64,000 nucleotides of DNA from SZUA-584 sp964441275 (GCA_964441275.1 CAYTUG010000002.1:62001-126000); one strand, 5' to 3'; shown: positions 52,352 through 61,623, counted from the stretch's first letter. Numbers and translations: made by a program. Notes: generated by a model from the letters alone, not told the origin.

Positions 52352-52427
52352 AGAAATTATTTTATCATATACAAGATGTTAATATATATACATTTATGTT
52401 ACTATAATAAAAAAACGGAGCATGTTT

Positions 52428-53477
52428 GTGAACAATTATTTGAGCAAAAAAGCCGCGAAATTAACGCCTTACGCCGCCGGCGAGCAACCCCAAGGCGCTA
52501 ATATAATAAAACTAAACACAAACGAAAATCCATATCCTTCTTCTCCCAAGGTGAAAGAAGTTTTAAGCGCGTTTGACGCAAAATCGTTAAGGCTGTATCC
52601 GCGTACCGATGGCGGCACGCTTAAAAGCGCGGCCGCGCAAATAAACGGATTGCCCGAAAACCACGTGTTTTGCGGCAACGGGTCGGACGAAATTTTGGGG
52701 TTTGCTTTTTATGCTTTCTTTGACAATGAAGCCGTGTCCGCTGATGTGACGTATAGCTTTTATCCGGTATGGGCGGCTCTTTACCAAATACCTTATAAAA
52801 CAATACCCCTCGATGGCAGTTTTAATATGTCGGTGGAAAGTTTCATCGGCGATGGTATTGTAATTGCGAACCCTAACGCCCCCACCGGCATTGCGCTAAA
52901 TTTAAATGAAATAGAGCAAGTGTTAAAAAACAACGCCGAAAGCGTGGTTATTGTGGACGAGGCATACTCAATGTTTGGCGCGCAAAGCGCCGCGCCGCTG
53001 GTTAAGAAATACCCCAACCTGCTTGTGGTTACCACTCTTTCAAAATCACATGGGCTCGCGGGGCTGCGCGCCGCATATGCTCTTGCGCAGCCGCATTTGA
53101 TTAAAGGATTAGAGCGCGTCAAAGACAGTTTTAATTCTTACCCGGTTGATTCTATAACGCAAGCCGCGGCGGCTGCGGCTTTGTATGACACAGAATACTG
53201 TGCTAAAACCGTAAACAAAATTATATCCACCCGTAACTTTGTCTCAAATGCTTTAACTCGGCTCGGGTTTAGCGTTTTACCTTCATGCGCCAACTTCTTG
53301 TTTGTAACGCATCCGTTTTATTATGCAAACGATATAAAAACTTTCCTTGAGCAAAACAAAATCTATGTGCGCCACTTTAACAAACCGCGCATAGAAAATT
53401 ATCTGCGAATAAGCATAGGCACAGACGAACAGATGGAAATAGTGCTAAAAAAATTGCACGAATACTGCAAAATTTAG
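52428..53477 (+). CDS. hisC: Histidinol-phosphate aminotransferase-like enzyme
   Basis: The product of about 349 residues is a class I/II PLP aminotransferase of the HisC branch. It has INTNENPYPSSPKV-like KLNTNENPYPSSPKV and CGNGSDEILGFAFYAFF. The pyridoxal lysine lies in TTLSKSHGLAGLRAAYALA, and the phosphate-binding Arg in YLRISIGT. HisC uses histidinol phosphate; related enzymes act on aromatic or other amino acids, and no his operon is nearby. I chose GTG at 52428, 7 nt after GGAG, over the ATG at 52422. Confidence 0.88.
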   Translation: MNNYLSKKAAKLTPYAAGEQPQGANIIKLNTNENPYPSSPKVKEVLSAFDAKSLRLYPRTDGGTLKSAAAQINGLPENHVFCGNGSDEILGFAFYAFFDNEAVSADVTYSFYPVWAALYQIPYKTIPLDGSFNMSVESFIGDGIVIANPNAPTGIALNLNEIEQVLKNNAESVVIVDEAYSMFGAQSAAPLVKKYPNLLVVTTLSKSHGLAGLRAAYALAQPHLIKGLERVKDSFNSYPVDSITQAAAAAALYDTEYCAKTVNKIISTRNFVSNALTRLGFSVLPSCANFLFVTHPFYYANDIKTFLEQNKIYVRHFNKPRIENYLRISIGTDEQMEIVLKKLHEYCKI

Positions 53478-53501
53478 CTAAACCCCAAAAAATGCGCGCT
53501 G

Positions 53502-54401
53502 CTATATTTTAAACAGTTGTGTACTCAAATATTTTTCTCCCCTGTCGGGAAATATGCACACAATTACGCCGCTGTCAATGCGTTTTTCAACCCGCAGCGC
53601 CGCAAGCATTGCCGCGCCGGAAGACATTCCGCAAAAAATACCTTCCTCGCGTACAATTCGCCTTGCCGTCTCAAACGCTTCTTCAGAATCAATCTCGATA
53701 GAGATATCTACAAGCGAAGGGTTATAGATTTCAGGTACTATCGCCTCGCTCATATTTTTTAGTCCCTGGATATAATGCCCGCGCACCGGCTGGGCTTCTA
53801 CTATGCGTATTGCGGGGTTTAATTCTTTAAGCCGTTTTGCTGTGCCCATTAGCGTCCCCGATGTCCCGAGGGAAGATACAAAATGCGTAATGCGCCCGTC
53901 GGTATCGCGTATCATTTCTTCCGCCGTCGTCGAGTAGTGTGCAATTTTGTTATAACGGTTGGTAAATTGGTCGGGCATAAAATATTTTTCGGGGTTTTGC
54001 GCAACCATCTCCCGCGCTTTTCTAATCGCGCCGTCGGTGCCCTCTTCCGCTTCCGTTAAAATTACGCGCCCTCCGAAAGCGGTTATCATCTTCTGACGTT
54101 CGATTGACACGGCGCTGCTCATAACGATTTCAACTTCGTAACCCTTAACGGCGCCGATCATGGCAAGCGCTATCCCGGTGTTGCCCGATGTAGGCTCAAT
54201 TATGATTTTGCCCTTTTTTAGCGCGCCCTCTTGTTCCGCCTGTTCAACCATTTTTAGCGCAATGCGGTCTTTAATGCTCCCGGTGGGGTTTGTTCCTTCC
54301 ACTTTGGCATAAATCTCTACCCCGGTCTTATCAGATAGTTTTCTTATCCTAACCAACGGAGTGTTTCCTATAGTATCAAGTATGTCTGCATGAATGTTCA
54401 T
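53502..54401 (-). CDS. cysK: Cysteine synthase A (O-acetylserine sulfhydrylase)
   Basis: CysK makes cysteine from O-acetylserine and sulfide. The 299-residue product shows TIGNTPLVRIRKL, the PLP lysine in NPTGSIKDRIAL, EPTSGNTGIALA and VSSLGTSGTLMG, and GMSSGAAMLAAL. AGGAG lies just before the ATG at 54401. CBS-type or CysM relatives are less likely at this size. Confidence 0.92.
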   Translation of the reverse strand: MNIHADILDTIGNTPLVRIRKLSDKTGVEIYAKVEGTNPTGSIKDRIALKMVEQAEQEGALKKGKIIIEPTSGNTGIALAMIGAVKGYEVEIVMSSAVSIERQKMITAFGGRVILTEAEEGTDGAIRKAREMVAQNPEKYFMPDQFTNRYNKIAHYSTTAEEMIRDTDGRITHFVSSLGTSGTLMGTAKRLKELNPAIRIVEAQPVRGHYIQGLKNMSEAIVPEIYNPSLVDISIEIDSEEAFETARRIVREEGIFCGMSSGAAMLAALRVEKRIDSGVIVCIFPDRGEKYLSTQLFKI

Positions 54402-54426
54402 CTGTCTCCTCTTCCTGCCGTGTTAT

Positions 54427-55098
54427 TTACAGCCATTGGGGGCGGGTGTAAGGCGTTATTTCAATTTGTTCCGCAGTGCAGTTTGGCCGCATCGCAGAAA
54501 ATTCCGACAAAACGTCTTTAGTTCCGCTGATATATTTTATTGGTATCCCGTCTTTTTTCTCAATACGGGAAACCATATCAAAGCTTAGCGCTAAATCTTG
54601 TCCTGTAGTTTGGCTGCCAAGGTTTGTATTTAGCACAATACCGTCTGCGTTTAGCCTTGCGCTCTTTTGAACGCGGCTTATACTGTCGCGTAACTGCCCG
54701 ATATCCTCTTGAAACGGACGGCGCGAGTTTACAACAAAAAGAACTTCGCACTCGCCTCGCACTTTAACAAAATGGCTGTGCAAACTGCCAAGCGCGGAAG
54801 CGCCTACGGCATCGCCTCCGCAATCAAAAACCGCATACCCGTTAACGAAAGATGAATATATTTCGGGCGGCAACGCAGGCACGTCTACAGCGGTGTTTGC
54901 AAACACCGGCGATACAACCCTTATTCCGTTATTATTCAGCTTAGCGGACTGCTCGGAAGAACGAAAATATGGATTGACAATGTCAAGGTCAATAAGAGTA
55001 ACGTTGTCCTGTGTACGGGATAACAACAGAGCGATATTTATGGCTAATTCGGTTTTGCCGCTGCCGTAATTGCCAAACAGCACAGTTATTCGTTTCAA
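54427..55098 (-). CDS. MinD/ParA-like P-loop protein of unknown target
   Basis: The 223-residue product starts with FGNYGSGKTELAINIALLL, a Walker A. LIDLDIVNPYFRSSE and YAVFDCGGDAVGA follow, the switch-like and Walker B parts of the SIMIBI class. The second position of the deviant Walker A (K in MinD, GKGGxGKT) is here N-Y, so it is not a standard MinD. VLNTNLGSQTTGQDL gives an NKxD-like guanine-site equivalent. The role is unassigned. It starts at TTG with AGGAG upstream. Confidence 0.7.
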   Translation of the reverse strand: MKRITVLFGNYGSGKTELAINIALLLSRTQDNVTLIDLDIVNPYFRSSEQSAKLNNNGIRVVSPVFANTAVDVPALPPEIYSSFVNGYAVFDCGGDAVGASALGSLHSHFVKVRGECEVLFVVNSRRPFQEDIGQLRDSISRVQKSARLNADGIVLNTNLGSQTTGQDLALSFDMVSRIEKKDGIPIKYISGTKDVLSEFSAMRPNCTAEQIEITPYTRPQWL

Positions 55099-55263
55099 TT
55101 AGCTCTCCTTGCCTTATAGTATATGCCGGAAAATAGATTGCTGCGAAGGCTTAACAATGCTTAATATTATCATATTACAGACAGTTTTAAAACGAATTTG
55201 TTTTAAACAGCCGAACGAAAGATGCAGTTTGGAAATTATAATTTAACGCTATTGCGCGCCTGT

Positions 55264-56523
55264 TTAGCTTATCGTAACGTTGACCGTAGAAATTGCCGAT
55301 GAAAAATTGTTTTCTGTAAACCCGGGAGGAAGGTTATATCTTATATCAACCGCATAAGTCCCCGAGGCAAGCCCTTCAAGATCAACATAAGGAATGATGT
55401 CCTCAAGCCTTAAAGCCGACATGCGGGAAATGCCCGCCAACACCGTAACGTCAATTAGTTTTTCAGATAGGCGCGCGGTTTTGCCACGAGCAAGGTTTTT
55501 TATGCGAATCTCAACGTTATCAAACGTTTTTGTCTCCATCTTCTCTCTTATGTTTATAAACAGCTTTGCTTTTTCGGGGGTAAGCATACGTACGCCCGGT
55601 GGAAGTTGATAATCAAGAAGCACCACAACGCTGGTGTTCTCTCCGTTTCTTATGTTGTAAGGCACCAAGCTGATTGAAGAAATCTTCGCGATAACATTCG
55701 GTTCGGCTGCAATTTCAACCGTATTGGGCGTACAAACAATATCCGCAATCTCAAACCCCTGGGCGATATCGTTTTGCCCAAATACCGAACTTTTTATATC
55801 CACAGGCACCGTTTTCTTTTTTAGCACATCAATTCTGACGATAACTGAAGGAAGCGAGTTGGCAAAAAGCGGGCTTTCCACCGGATTTGCATCGATGTCT
55901 AACAATTCAACATCAACACTTTTATTAAATCCCTCTTTAAGATCGTTTAGCTGCACCACACAGACTGCGCTTTTAACCTTTTCGACATCAATCCGGGGGC
56001 CTGAAATGCTTATTATTTCGGGATAAACCGTGGGGGTATCCGCATAATAGCCCTGCGCAACAGCGCCGGCCTCAACAAGCTTGACAGGAACCTGTTTTGT
56101 TACATAATCGTCAACATACAAAGTTACGGTTGAAGGCGAAACGCTAATAACCTGCCCGTATGTGGTTTGGGCGGAGATTTTCAGTTTGTAAACGCCGTGG
56201 CTATTTATTGTTGAAAGATCGACAAATGCGTGAATGTTATCCGAAGACACGTATTTTAACTCTTTTTGTCTAACTTCAACGCGAACGTTAACGTTATCAA
56301 CAGTCTCGGATAAACTGTCTGAAATATCGAGCCCTTTTGATAGCAACTCGCTTACGTTTATACTTACCGGAATACCGCTTATTACAGGCTCGCGCGGCGG
56401 GTTTGTTTCCGCAAGAACGTAACTCCACAGAATTATTGCAAAAAGCACCGCCATTATTTTTAGCAACAGGTTTTTACGTATAAGATTAAAAATAAAAATT
56501 AGCACTTTTTTAATGTTCGTCAC
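55264..56523 (-). CDS. cdaR: YbbR-domain protein CdaR (regulator of CdaA)
   Basis: The 419-residue product has an N-terminal membrane helix (LLKIMAVLFAIILWSYVLAETN) and about four YbbR domains. They repeat as beta-sheet blocks with VPVKLV, VSPSTVTLYVDD, PEIISISGP, CTPNTVEIAAEP and VTVLAGISRM. CdaR binds and regulates CdaA. It starts at GTG inside the end of cdaA (overlap 14 bp). A glmM gene, often third in this operon, is not present here. Confidence 0.9.
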   Translation of the reverse strand: MTNIKKVLIFIFNLIRKNLLLKIMAVLFAIILWSYVLAETNPPREPVISGIPVSINVSELLSKGLDISDSLSETVDNVNVRVEVRQKELKYVSSDNIHAFVDLSTINSHGVYKLKISAQTTYGQVISVSPSTVTLYVDDYVTKQVPVKLVEAGAVAQGYYADTPTVYPEIISISGPRIDVEKVKSAVCVVQLNDLKEGFNKSVDVELLDIDANPVESPLFANSLPSVIVRIDVLKKKTVPVDIKSSVFGQNDIAQGFEIADIVCTPNTVEIAAEPNVIAKISSISLVPYNIRNGENTSVVVLLDYQLPPGVRMLTPEKAKLFINIREKMETKTFDNVEIRIKNLARGKTARLSEKLIDVTVLAGISRMSALRLEDIIPYVDLEGLASGTYAVDIRYNLPPGFTENNFSSAISTVNVTIS

Positions 56524-57343
56524 GACCTTTCCGTTTAAGCCGCAATACTTTGTTTTTTGCCGGTTGCCTTATCATATATATTTCTTCGAGAAGGTCTTTT
56601 ATCGCTTTTGGGTCAAGATATCTTATTAGTTTACCATCCTGGGCAAGCGAAATAACCCCGGTCTCTTCTGAAATAATAAGCGTTATGCTGTCGGATACCT
56701 CAGATAAGCCAAGTGCGGCACGGTGCCTTGTGCCAAGGTCCTGCCCTATTTGTTTGTTATCGCTTAGCGGTAAAAAACACCCTGCCGCCTCTATAATATC
56801 GTCCCTTATTATCACCGCCCCGTCGTGCAACGGTGAGTTGGTGAAAAAGAGGTTTTCGATCAGCTCGGATGTTATTATCGCGCCAATCTTTGTGCCGCTT
56901 TCAATAATATCTTTAAGGCCGGTGGACCTTTCGAAAACAATAAGCGCGCCGACGCGTTTTTTAGAAAGGTTTAGCACCGCTTTTTGAATGTTTTCAACAT
57001 TGTCGCCTGCGTTGCCGCCCTGCTGCGAGATAAGCTCTATCCGGCCGCGCCCTAATTTAGCAAGAGCACGCCTTAGCTCCGGCTGGAACAGTATTACTAT
57101 AACTATCGCGCCTGCGGTTAATACATAGTTAAGCAGCCAGGTAATGCCGACAAACCCAAGAAAGTCAGTCACCCATGCAGCAAGAAGTATAATGCCAAGG
57201 CCTTTCAAAACCTGCATTGCGCGGGTTTTGGAAGTCAGCTTTAACAACCAATAGATTACAATCACCAGCAGCGCTATGTCTATCGCGTCTGTATGATTAA
57301 ATTCGGTTATGCTGTTTAGTATGGCATTAATAATACGTTCCAA
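56510..57343 (-). CDS. cdaA: Diadenylate cyclase CdaA
   Basis: CdaA makes cyclic di-AMP, which controls osmolyte and cell-wall balance. The 277-residue product has three membrane helices (about 18-100, including LLVIVIYWLL and YVLTAGAIVIVILF). The DAC domain has the DGA and RHR signatures (SPLHDGAVIIRDD, LGTRHRAALGLSE) and GALIVFERS. It starts at TTG with AAAGGA upstream. It is followed by cdaR. Confidence 0.95.
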   Translation of the reverse strand: MERIINAILNSITEFNHTDAIDIALLVIVIYWLLKLTSKTRAMQVLKGLGIILLAAWVTDFLGFVGITWLLNYVLTAGAIVIVILFQPELRRALAKLGRGRIELISQQGGNAGDNVENIQKAVLNLSKKRVGALIVFERSTGLKDIIESGTKIGAIITSELIENLFFTNSPLHDGAVIIRDDIIEAAGCFLPLSDNKQIGQDLGTRHRAALGLSEVSDSITLIISEETGVISLAQDGKLIRYLDPKAIKDLLEEIYMIRQPAKNKVLRLKRKGRDEH

Positions 57344-57498
57344 ATATATGCGTCCTTTTGCGGTTATTCTACAAACAATTATAGCCGATTATATATAATA
57401 TTACTATTGACCATATTATAAACGATTATATAAAAAATTCATATTGGAAAATGCAAAAAAAATTTAAACATTAAATTGCGTTGCCAATTGACCGCCGC

Positions 57499-57527
57499 TT
57501 GAGAGTGTTTTGTATCTGCGGTATAAT
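57499..57527 (+). promoter_or_regulatory. Promoter adjoining the start codon of the first UDG gene
   Basis: TTGAGA (57499-57504), a 17-nt spacer and TATAAT (57522-57527), then CTATGT and ATG. The predicted first transcribed base is the A of ATG at 57534, and no ribosome site exists between. Confidence 0.72.
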
Positions 57528-57533
57528 CTATGT

Positions 57534-58106
57534 ATGTATAAAAACCTGAAAACCTTAAACGATGATGTTAAAACGTGCGAAAGGTGCAGCCTGTATAAAA
57601 CGAGGCAAAACACCGTTTTCGGCGAAGGAAGTGCATCAGCCAAAATTATGTTCGTCGGCGAAGGCCCGGGCAGAGATGAAGATTTGCTTGGCCGGCCTTT
57701 TGTGGGGCGTGCGGGCAAGCTTTTTGATAAGATGCTTGAAAGCATAGGTTTTACGCGAAACAAAGTGTACATAGCAAATATCCTAAAATGCAGACCGCCC
57801 GCAAACAGGGACCCGAATCCCGATGAAGCGGCGGCTTGTATTGGTTACCTAAGAGCGCAGGTGGCGTTGATAAAACCGCAGATAATCGTTTGTTTGGGCA
57901 GAATCTCCGCACAATATATACTCGGCGGCAATATCAGAATTACTCGGGATAGGGGAATATGGCACGAGGTTAAAGGTTTTTTTATTATGCCTACTTATCA
58001 TCCCGCCGCTATATTGAGAAACGAATCGCTTAAAAAGGATGCGTATAAAGATTTGTTGGCAATACTTAAAAAATATAAAGAACTTACGGGTGGCAATGAC
58101 GGATAA
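57534..58106 (+). CDS. Uracil-DNA glycosylase, family 4 (Fe-S)
   Basis: Removes uracil from DNA after cytosine deamination. The product of about 190 residues has the four [4Fe-4S] ligands C15, C18 (TCERC), C86 (LKCRPP) and C102 (AAACIGYL), the positions known for family 4. Motif A is GEGPGRDED and the substrate loop is TYHPAAILRN. I chose the ATG at 57534; the frame extends upstream to a TTG at 57510 that overlaps the promoter. It may be read from a leaderless transcript. Confidence 0.93.
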   Translation: MYKNLKTLNDDVKTCERCSLYKTRQNTVFGEGSASAKIMFVGEGPGRDEDLLGRPFVGRAGKLFDKMLESIGFTRNKVYIANILKCRPPANRDPNPDEAAACIGYLRAQVALIKPQIIVCLGRISAQYILGGNIRITRDRGIWHEVKGFFIMPTYHPAAILRNESLKKDAYKDLLAILKKYKELTGGNDG

Positions 58107-58722
58107 ACTTGAACATATTTTTTCCGGGCTAATTATCGAGGCGCAAAAGTTTGGCAGGGTGAGAAGCGAAATAGTGTTCGGCGAAGGCAAAAAAGACGCG
58201 GATATTATGGTTGTAGGCGAAGCCCCGGGTGCGGAAGAGACGCGGCTTTCACGCCCTTTTGTAGGTCAAGCCGGAAAGAAATTTGATGTTTTTCTTAGCG
58301 CGCTTGGGCTTAGCCGCAACCAAATATACATAACTAATGTAGTCAAATTCAGACCGTATAATATAAGCGCCAAAGGAACACTCTCTAACCGTACTCCAAA
58401 CAGCCGCGAAATAAAAGCCATGCTGCCGTATCTTCTTTCGGAAATAGAGACAATATGTCCTAAAGTTGTTGTCACGCTTGGAAACGTTGCGTTAAAATCT
58501 TTGTTGGGCGCCGATAAAAAAATAGGCGAATGTCACGCCGCGCCCGCCGATGCTTGTGCGCTTTCGCACAGCTTCGTTCTGTTTCCGCTGTACCATCCCG
58601 CAAGCATTATCTACAACAGGGCGTTAGAACCTGTTTGCAGAGAGGACATAAATAAATTAAAGCTGTTCCTTGAGCGGTTAGCATCAGGGGAGCAGCTTGA
58701 TGCTAAGACGGGGGAAATATGA
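58096..58722 (+). CDS. UDG family 4-like paralogue lacking the Fe-S cysteines
   Basis: The product of about 208 residues keeps the UDG fold (GEGKKDADIMVVGEAPGAEE, RPFVGQAGKKFDVFL, YITNVVKFRPYN, VVVTLGNVALKSLLG, FPLYHPASIIYN). All four Fe-S ligand positions of its neighbour are changed: the N-terminal CxxC is absent, LKCRPP is VVKFRPYN, and the fourth Cys is missing from the helix after NSREIKAMLPYL. It either works without a cluster or has another role. It overlaps the first UDG by 11 bp, and its stop overlaps the next gene as ATGA. Confidence 0.8.
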   Translation: MTDKLEHIFSGLIIEAQKFGRVRSEIVFGEGKKDADIMVVGEAPGAEETRLSRPFVGQAGKKFDVFLSALGLSRNQIYITNVVKFRPYNISAKGTLSNRTPNSREIKAMLPYLLSEIETICPKVVVTLGNVALKSLLGADKKIGECHAAPADACALSHSFVLFPLYHPASIIYNRALEPVCREDINKLKLFLERLASGEQLDAKTGEI

Positions 58723-59609
58723 GGTTTAAAAAGTTTTTATGCTTTGGTATTTTACTGATGTTTATACTTAGCGGATGCGGCACAAAAACCACCCCTTCCG
58801 CAACGCCTGCGCCGGATGTTGAAACATTAACGCCGGCGATAACGCACGCCGCTAATAATACCCCGGCGCCAACAGCCGGGCATCCCGCTCATACGGCTGC
58901 CCCGGAACAAACGCAGCCGGCTGATTCTGTCTGTTTTATATCCGCGCAAGGCGTTCGTATTCGAAAACAGCCAAACTTGGAATCCGAGGTGATATGCGTG
59001 CTTTCGTACGGTACAAAACTAACGAAATCAGAAGATTTGCAGGAATGGACAAAGGTGGTGTACAACGATATAACCGGCTATGTGTATACAGATTATTTAA
59101 GCGCCGCCGCCCCGCAACAAAAACCGCCCGGTTTGCCCGATACTTTAAACGACCCTAAAATTGTGGTAAAAAAATCTTTAAGGCTTTTAGAGCTATGGGA
59201 CGGAATTAACCTGATTAGCGATTATCCGGTTGGGTTAGGGGGTTCGCCGGAGGGGCATAAACAATGCGAGGGGGACGGCAAAACTCCGGAAGGAGAGTAT
59301 TATGTATGCAAGAAAAACAATCACAGCAACTTTTACCTCTCGCTCGGGCTTTCTTATCCTAACACCAAAGACGCGCAAAGCGCGCTTGAAGACGGGCGTA
59401 TCAATAAGCGCACATTCGATAAGATTAAAAACGCGATAGAAAGAAAAGAAAAACCCTCGTGGAGCACACCTTTGGGCGGCGAAATAATGATACACGGCCA
59501 CGGGAGCCAAAACGATTGGACGGCGGGCTGCGTAGCGGTTGATAACGAAATAATGGATATTCTTTGGCGTTTATGCCCGCTTGGCACGCCGGTTACAATA
59601 TTGCCATAA
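58719..59609 (+). CDS. L,D-transpeptidase lipoprotein with SH3-type domain
   Basis: The 296-residue product has a lipoprotein signal (LLMFILSGCG) and a Thr/Pro/Ala-rich linker (about 22-68). A bacterial SH3 domain follows (VRIRKQPNLESEVICVLS...GYVYTDYL), then a YkuD catalytic domain with IHGHGSQNDWTAGCVAVDN holding the His and Cys. Such enzymes cross-link or modify peptidoglycan peptides outside the membrane. Its start overlaps the UDG paralogue. Confidence 0.9.
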   Translation: MRFKKFLCFGILLMFILSGCGTKTTPSATPAPDVETLTPAITHAANNTPAPTAGHPAHTAAPEQTQPADSVCFISAQGVRIRKQPNLESEVICVLSYGTKLTKSEDLQEWTKVVYNDITGYVYTDYLSAAAPQQKPPGLPDTLNDPKIVVKKSLRLLELWDGINLISDYPVGLGGSPEGHKQCEGDGKTPEGEYYVCKKNNHSNFYLSLGLSYPNTKDAQSALEDGRINKRTFDKIKNAIERKEKPSWSTPLGGEIMIHGHGSQNDWTAGCVAVDNEIMDILWRLCPLGTPVTILP

Positions 59610-59637
59610 AAAAAGCCCGCAGCAGCAGCGGGCTTTT
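59608..59637. terminator. Bidirectional terminator between L,D-transpeptidase and transketolase
   Basis: AAAAGCCCGC (59611-59620) and GCGGGCTTTT (59628-59637) around AGCAGCA, with A and T tracts on both sides. Convergent genes share it. Confidence 0.88.
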
Positions 59638-59643
59638 GCAACT

Positions 59644-61623
59644 TTATTTAGACAGAACTTCTATAGCTTTTTGGGCAACATTATCCACAGTGAACCCAAA
59701 CGCTTCGAACAGCTTGGGTGCAGGCCCCGATGCTCCAAAACTGTCTATAGCTATAATCTCGCCTTTATCCCCTGCGTATTTGTGCCATCCAAACGATGAA
59801 CCCGCTTCTACCACAACGCGCCTGTCAAGCTCTCTCGGCAATACGCTTTGTTTGTACTCATCGCTTTGCTGTTCGAACATCTCCATACAAGGCATGGAAA
59901 CAACGCGGGTGCTTATGCCCTCTTCCCACAGCCTTTTAGCCGCATCTAAGCACAGCGCTACCTCGCTGCCTGTGCCGATAAGAACGGCTTGCGGATCAGA
60001 GCCAAAATCAGCAAGCACATATCCGCCTTTTTGCGCAGCTTCGCCCGTTTGCTTGTAAAGCGGCAGAGTTTGCCGCGAAAGAGCTAAAATTGAAGGCCCT
60101 TTTGCACGAAGCGCGCATATGTACGCCGCCGCCGTTTCTTTAGAATCCGCCGGGCGCCACATATACGTGTTGGGCAGCGCGCGCATACAGGCAAGCTGTT
60201 CTACCGGCTGATGCGTCGGACCGTCCTCGCCCACGCCTATGCTGTCATGAGTCATAACATATATGACCGGAAGCTGCATAATCGCCGCCATGCGCACCGC
60301 ACTTTTCAAGTAATCGGAAAATACAAAGAATGTGGCGATATAAGGTACAATTCCCCCGTGAAGCGCAAGCCCGTTGGCAATAGCCGCCATTGCAAATTCG
60401 CGCACCCCGAAATGTACGTTTCTGCCCTCGCGGCAATTGTGCGCAAAATAATCCGATTTTTTTAACACGGAGTTGTTGGAAGGCGCAAGGTCTGCGCTGC
60501 CTCCGAACAACCCGGGCAGCTTATCGGCAAGCCTGTTTAAAATAATACCGGAAGACTGACGCGTTGCTAAGGGTTTATCAAACTTATAAAGTGATTTGTA
60601 ATCAACATCGCCGCCGACGGCGTTAAAATATTTGTCCCACAGCTTTGCCATATCAGGATGAGCTTTTTTATATTTTTTGAACATAGTATTCCATTCTGCG
60701 TTTGATGCGTTAAACTTTTCCTGCAGTTTTTTAGAGTGTAGTTTTACGGCATCGGGAACAAAAAAACTTTGCTCATGCGGCCATTTTAAATACTTTTTAA
60801 GCTCTTTAATATTTTCTTCGCCTAACGGTGCGCCATGGCTCGCGGCGCTGCCCGCAACAGCGGGGCATCCGTATCCGATTTGAGTGTTTATTATAATTAT
60901 CGAGGGCTTTTGCGTCTGCGCTTTTGCTTGGTCAATAGCCGCGGATATTGCGTTAATATCGTTATTGCCGTCTGCAACAGTTAGCACTTGCCATCCATAT
61001 GCTTCAAACCGTTTGGCTACGTCTTCGTCAAATGCAAAATCCGTTGAGCCTTCAATAGTTATATTATTGCTGTCGTAAAGCAATACCAGCTTGCCTAACT
61101 TTAACGTCCCCGCCAAAGAACATGCCTCCGATGAAACGCCTTCCATCAAACAGCCGTCTCCCGCTAAAGCATAAGTATGGTGGTCAATCACCGGAAAACC
61201 TTCTTTATTGAAAACGGCCGCAAGATGTTCCTCTGCAATCGCCATCCCGACCGCGTTTGCAATACCTTGCCCTAACGGACCTGTTGTAGTCTCAATTCCG
61301 GGCAGTGAAGCGTATTCGGGGTGGCCTGCGGTTTTCGCCCCGAGCTGCCGAAACTGTTTAATGTCTTCTATGCTGATATCGTATCCAAAAACGTGAAGCA
61401 GTGAATAAAGCAACATAGACCCATGCCCCGCCGATAACACAAATCTGTCCCTGTTTAGCCAGTTCGGTTCTTTTGGATTGTGTTTTAGATGGCGCGCAAA
61501 GAGCGTGTAAGCCATCGGCGCCGCACCTAACGGTAAACCGGGGTGTCCGCTATTAGCTTTCTGTACAGCTTCGGCAGACAGTATGCGCATAGCGTTTATA
61601 ATCAATGTTTCCGTCTTATTCAT
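59644..61623 (-). CDS. tkt: Transketolase
   Basis: Transfers two-carbon units in the pentose phosphate pathway using thiamine diphosphate. The 659-residue product has NSGHPGLPLGAAPMAY, TTGPLGQGIANAVGMAIA, AGDGCLMEGVSSEA (ThDP motif), THDSIGVGEDGPTHQPVEQL and GSSFGWHKYAG. GGAGG precedes the ATG. It has no partner gene adjacent and shares the terminator with the L,D-transpeptidase. Confidence 0.96.
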   Translation of the reverse strand: MNKTETLIINAMRILSAEAVQKANSGHPGLPLGAAPMAYTLFARHLKHNPKEPNWLNRDRFVLSAGHGSMLLYSLLHVFGYDISIEDIKQFRQLGAKTAGHPEYASLPGIETTTGPLGQGIANAVGMAIAEEHLAAVFNKEGFPVIDHHTYALAGDGCLMEGVSSEACSLAGTLKLGKLVLLYDSNNITIEGSTDFAFDEDVAKRFEAYGWQVLTVADGNNDINAISAAIDQAKAQTQKPSIIIINTQIGYGCPAVAGSAASHGAPLGEENIKELKKYLKWPHEQSFFVPDAVKLHSKKLQEKFNASNAEWNTMFKKYKKAHPDMAKLWDKYFNAVGGDVDYKSLYKFDKPLATRQSSGIILNRLADKLPGLFGGSADLAPSNNSVLKKSDYFAHNCREGRNVHFGVREFAMAAIANGLALHGGIVPYIATFFVFSDYLKSAVRMAAIMQLPVIYVMTHDSIGVGEDGPTHQPVEQLACMRALPNTYMWRPADSKETAAAYICALRAKGPSILALSRQTLPLYKQTGEAAQKGGYVLADFGSDPQAVLIGTGSEVALCLDAAKRLWEEGISTRVVSMPCMEMFEQQSDEYKQSVLPRELDRRVVVEAGSSFGWHKYAGDKGEIIAIDSFGASGPAPKLFEAFGFTVDNVAQKAIEVLSK

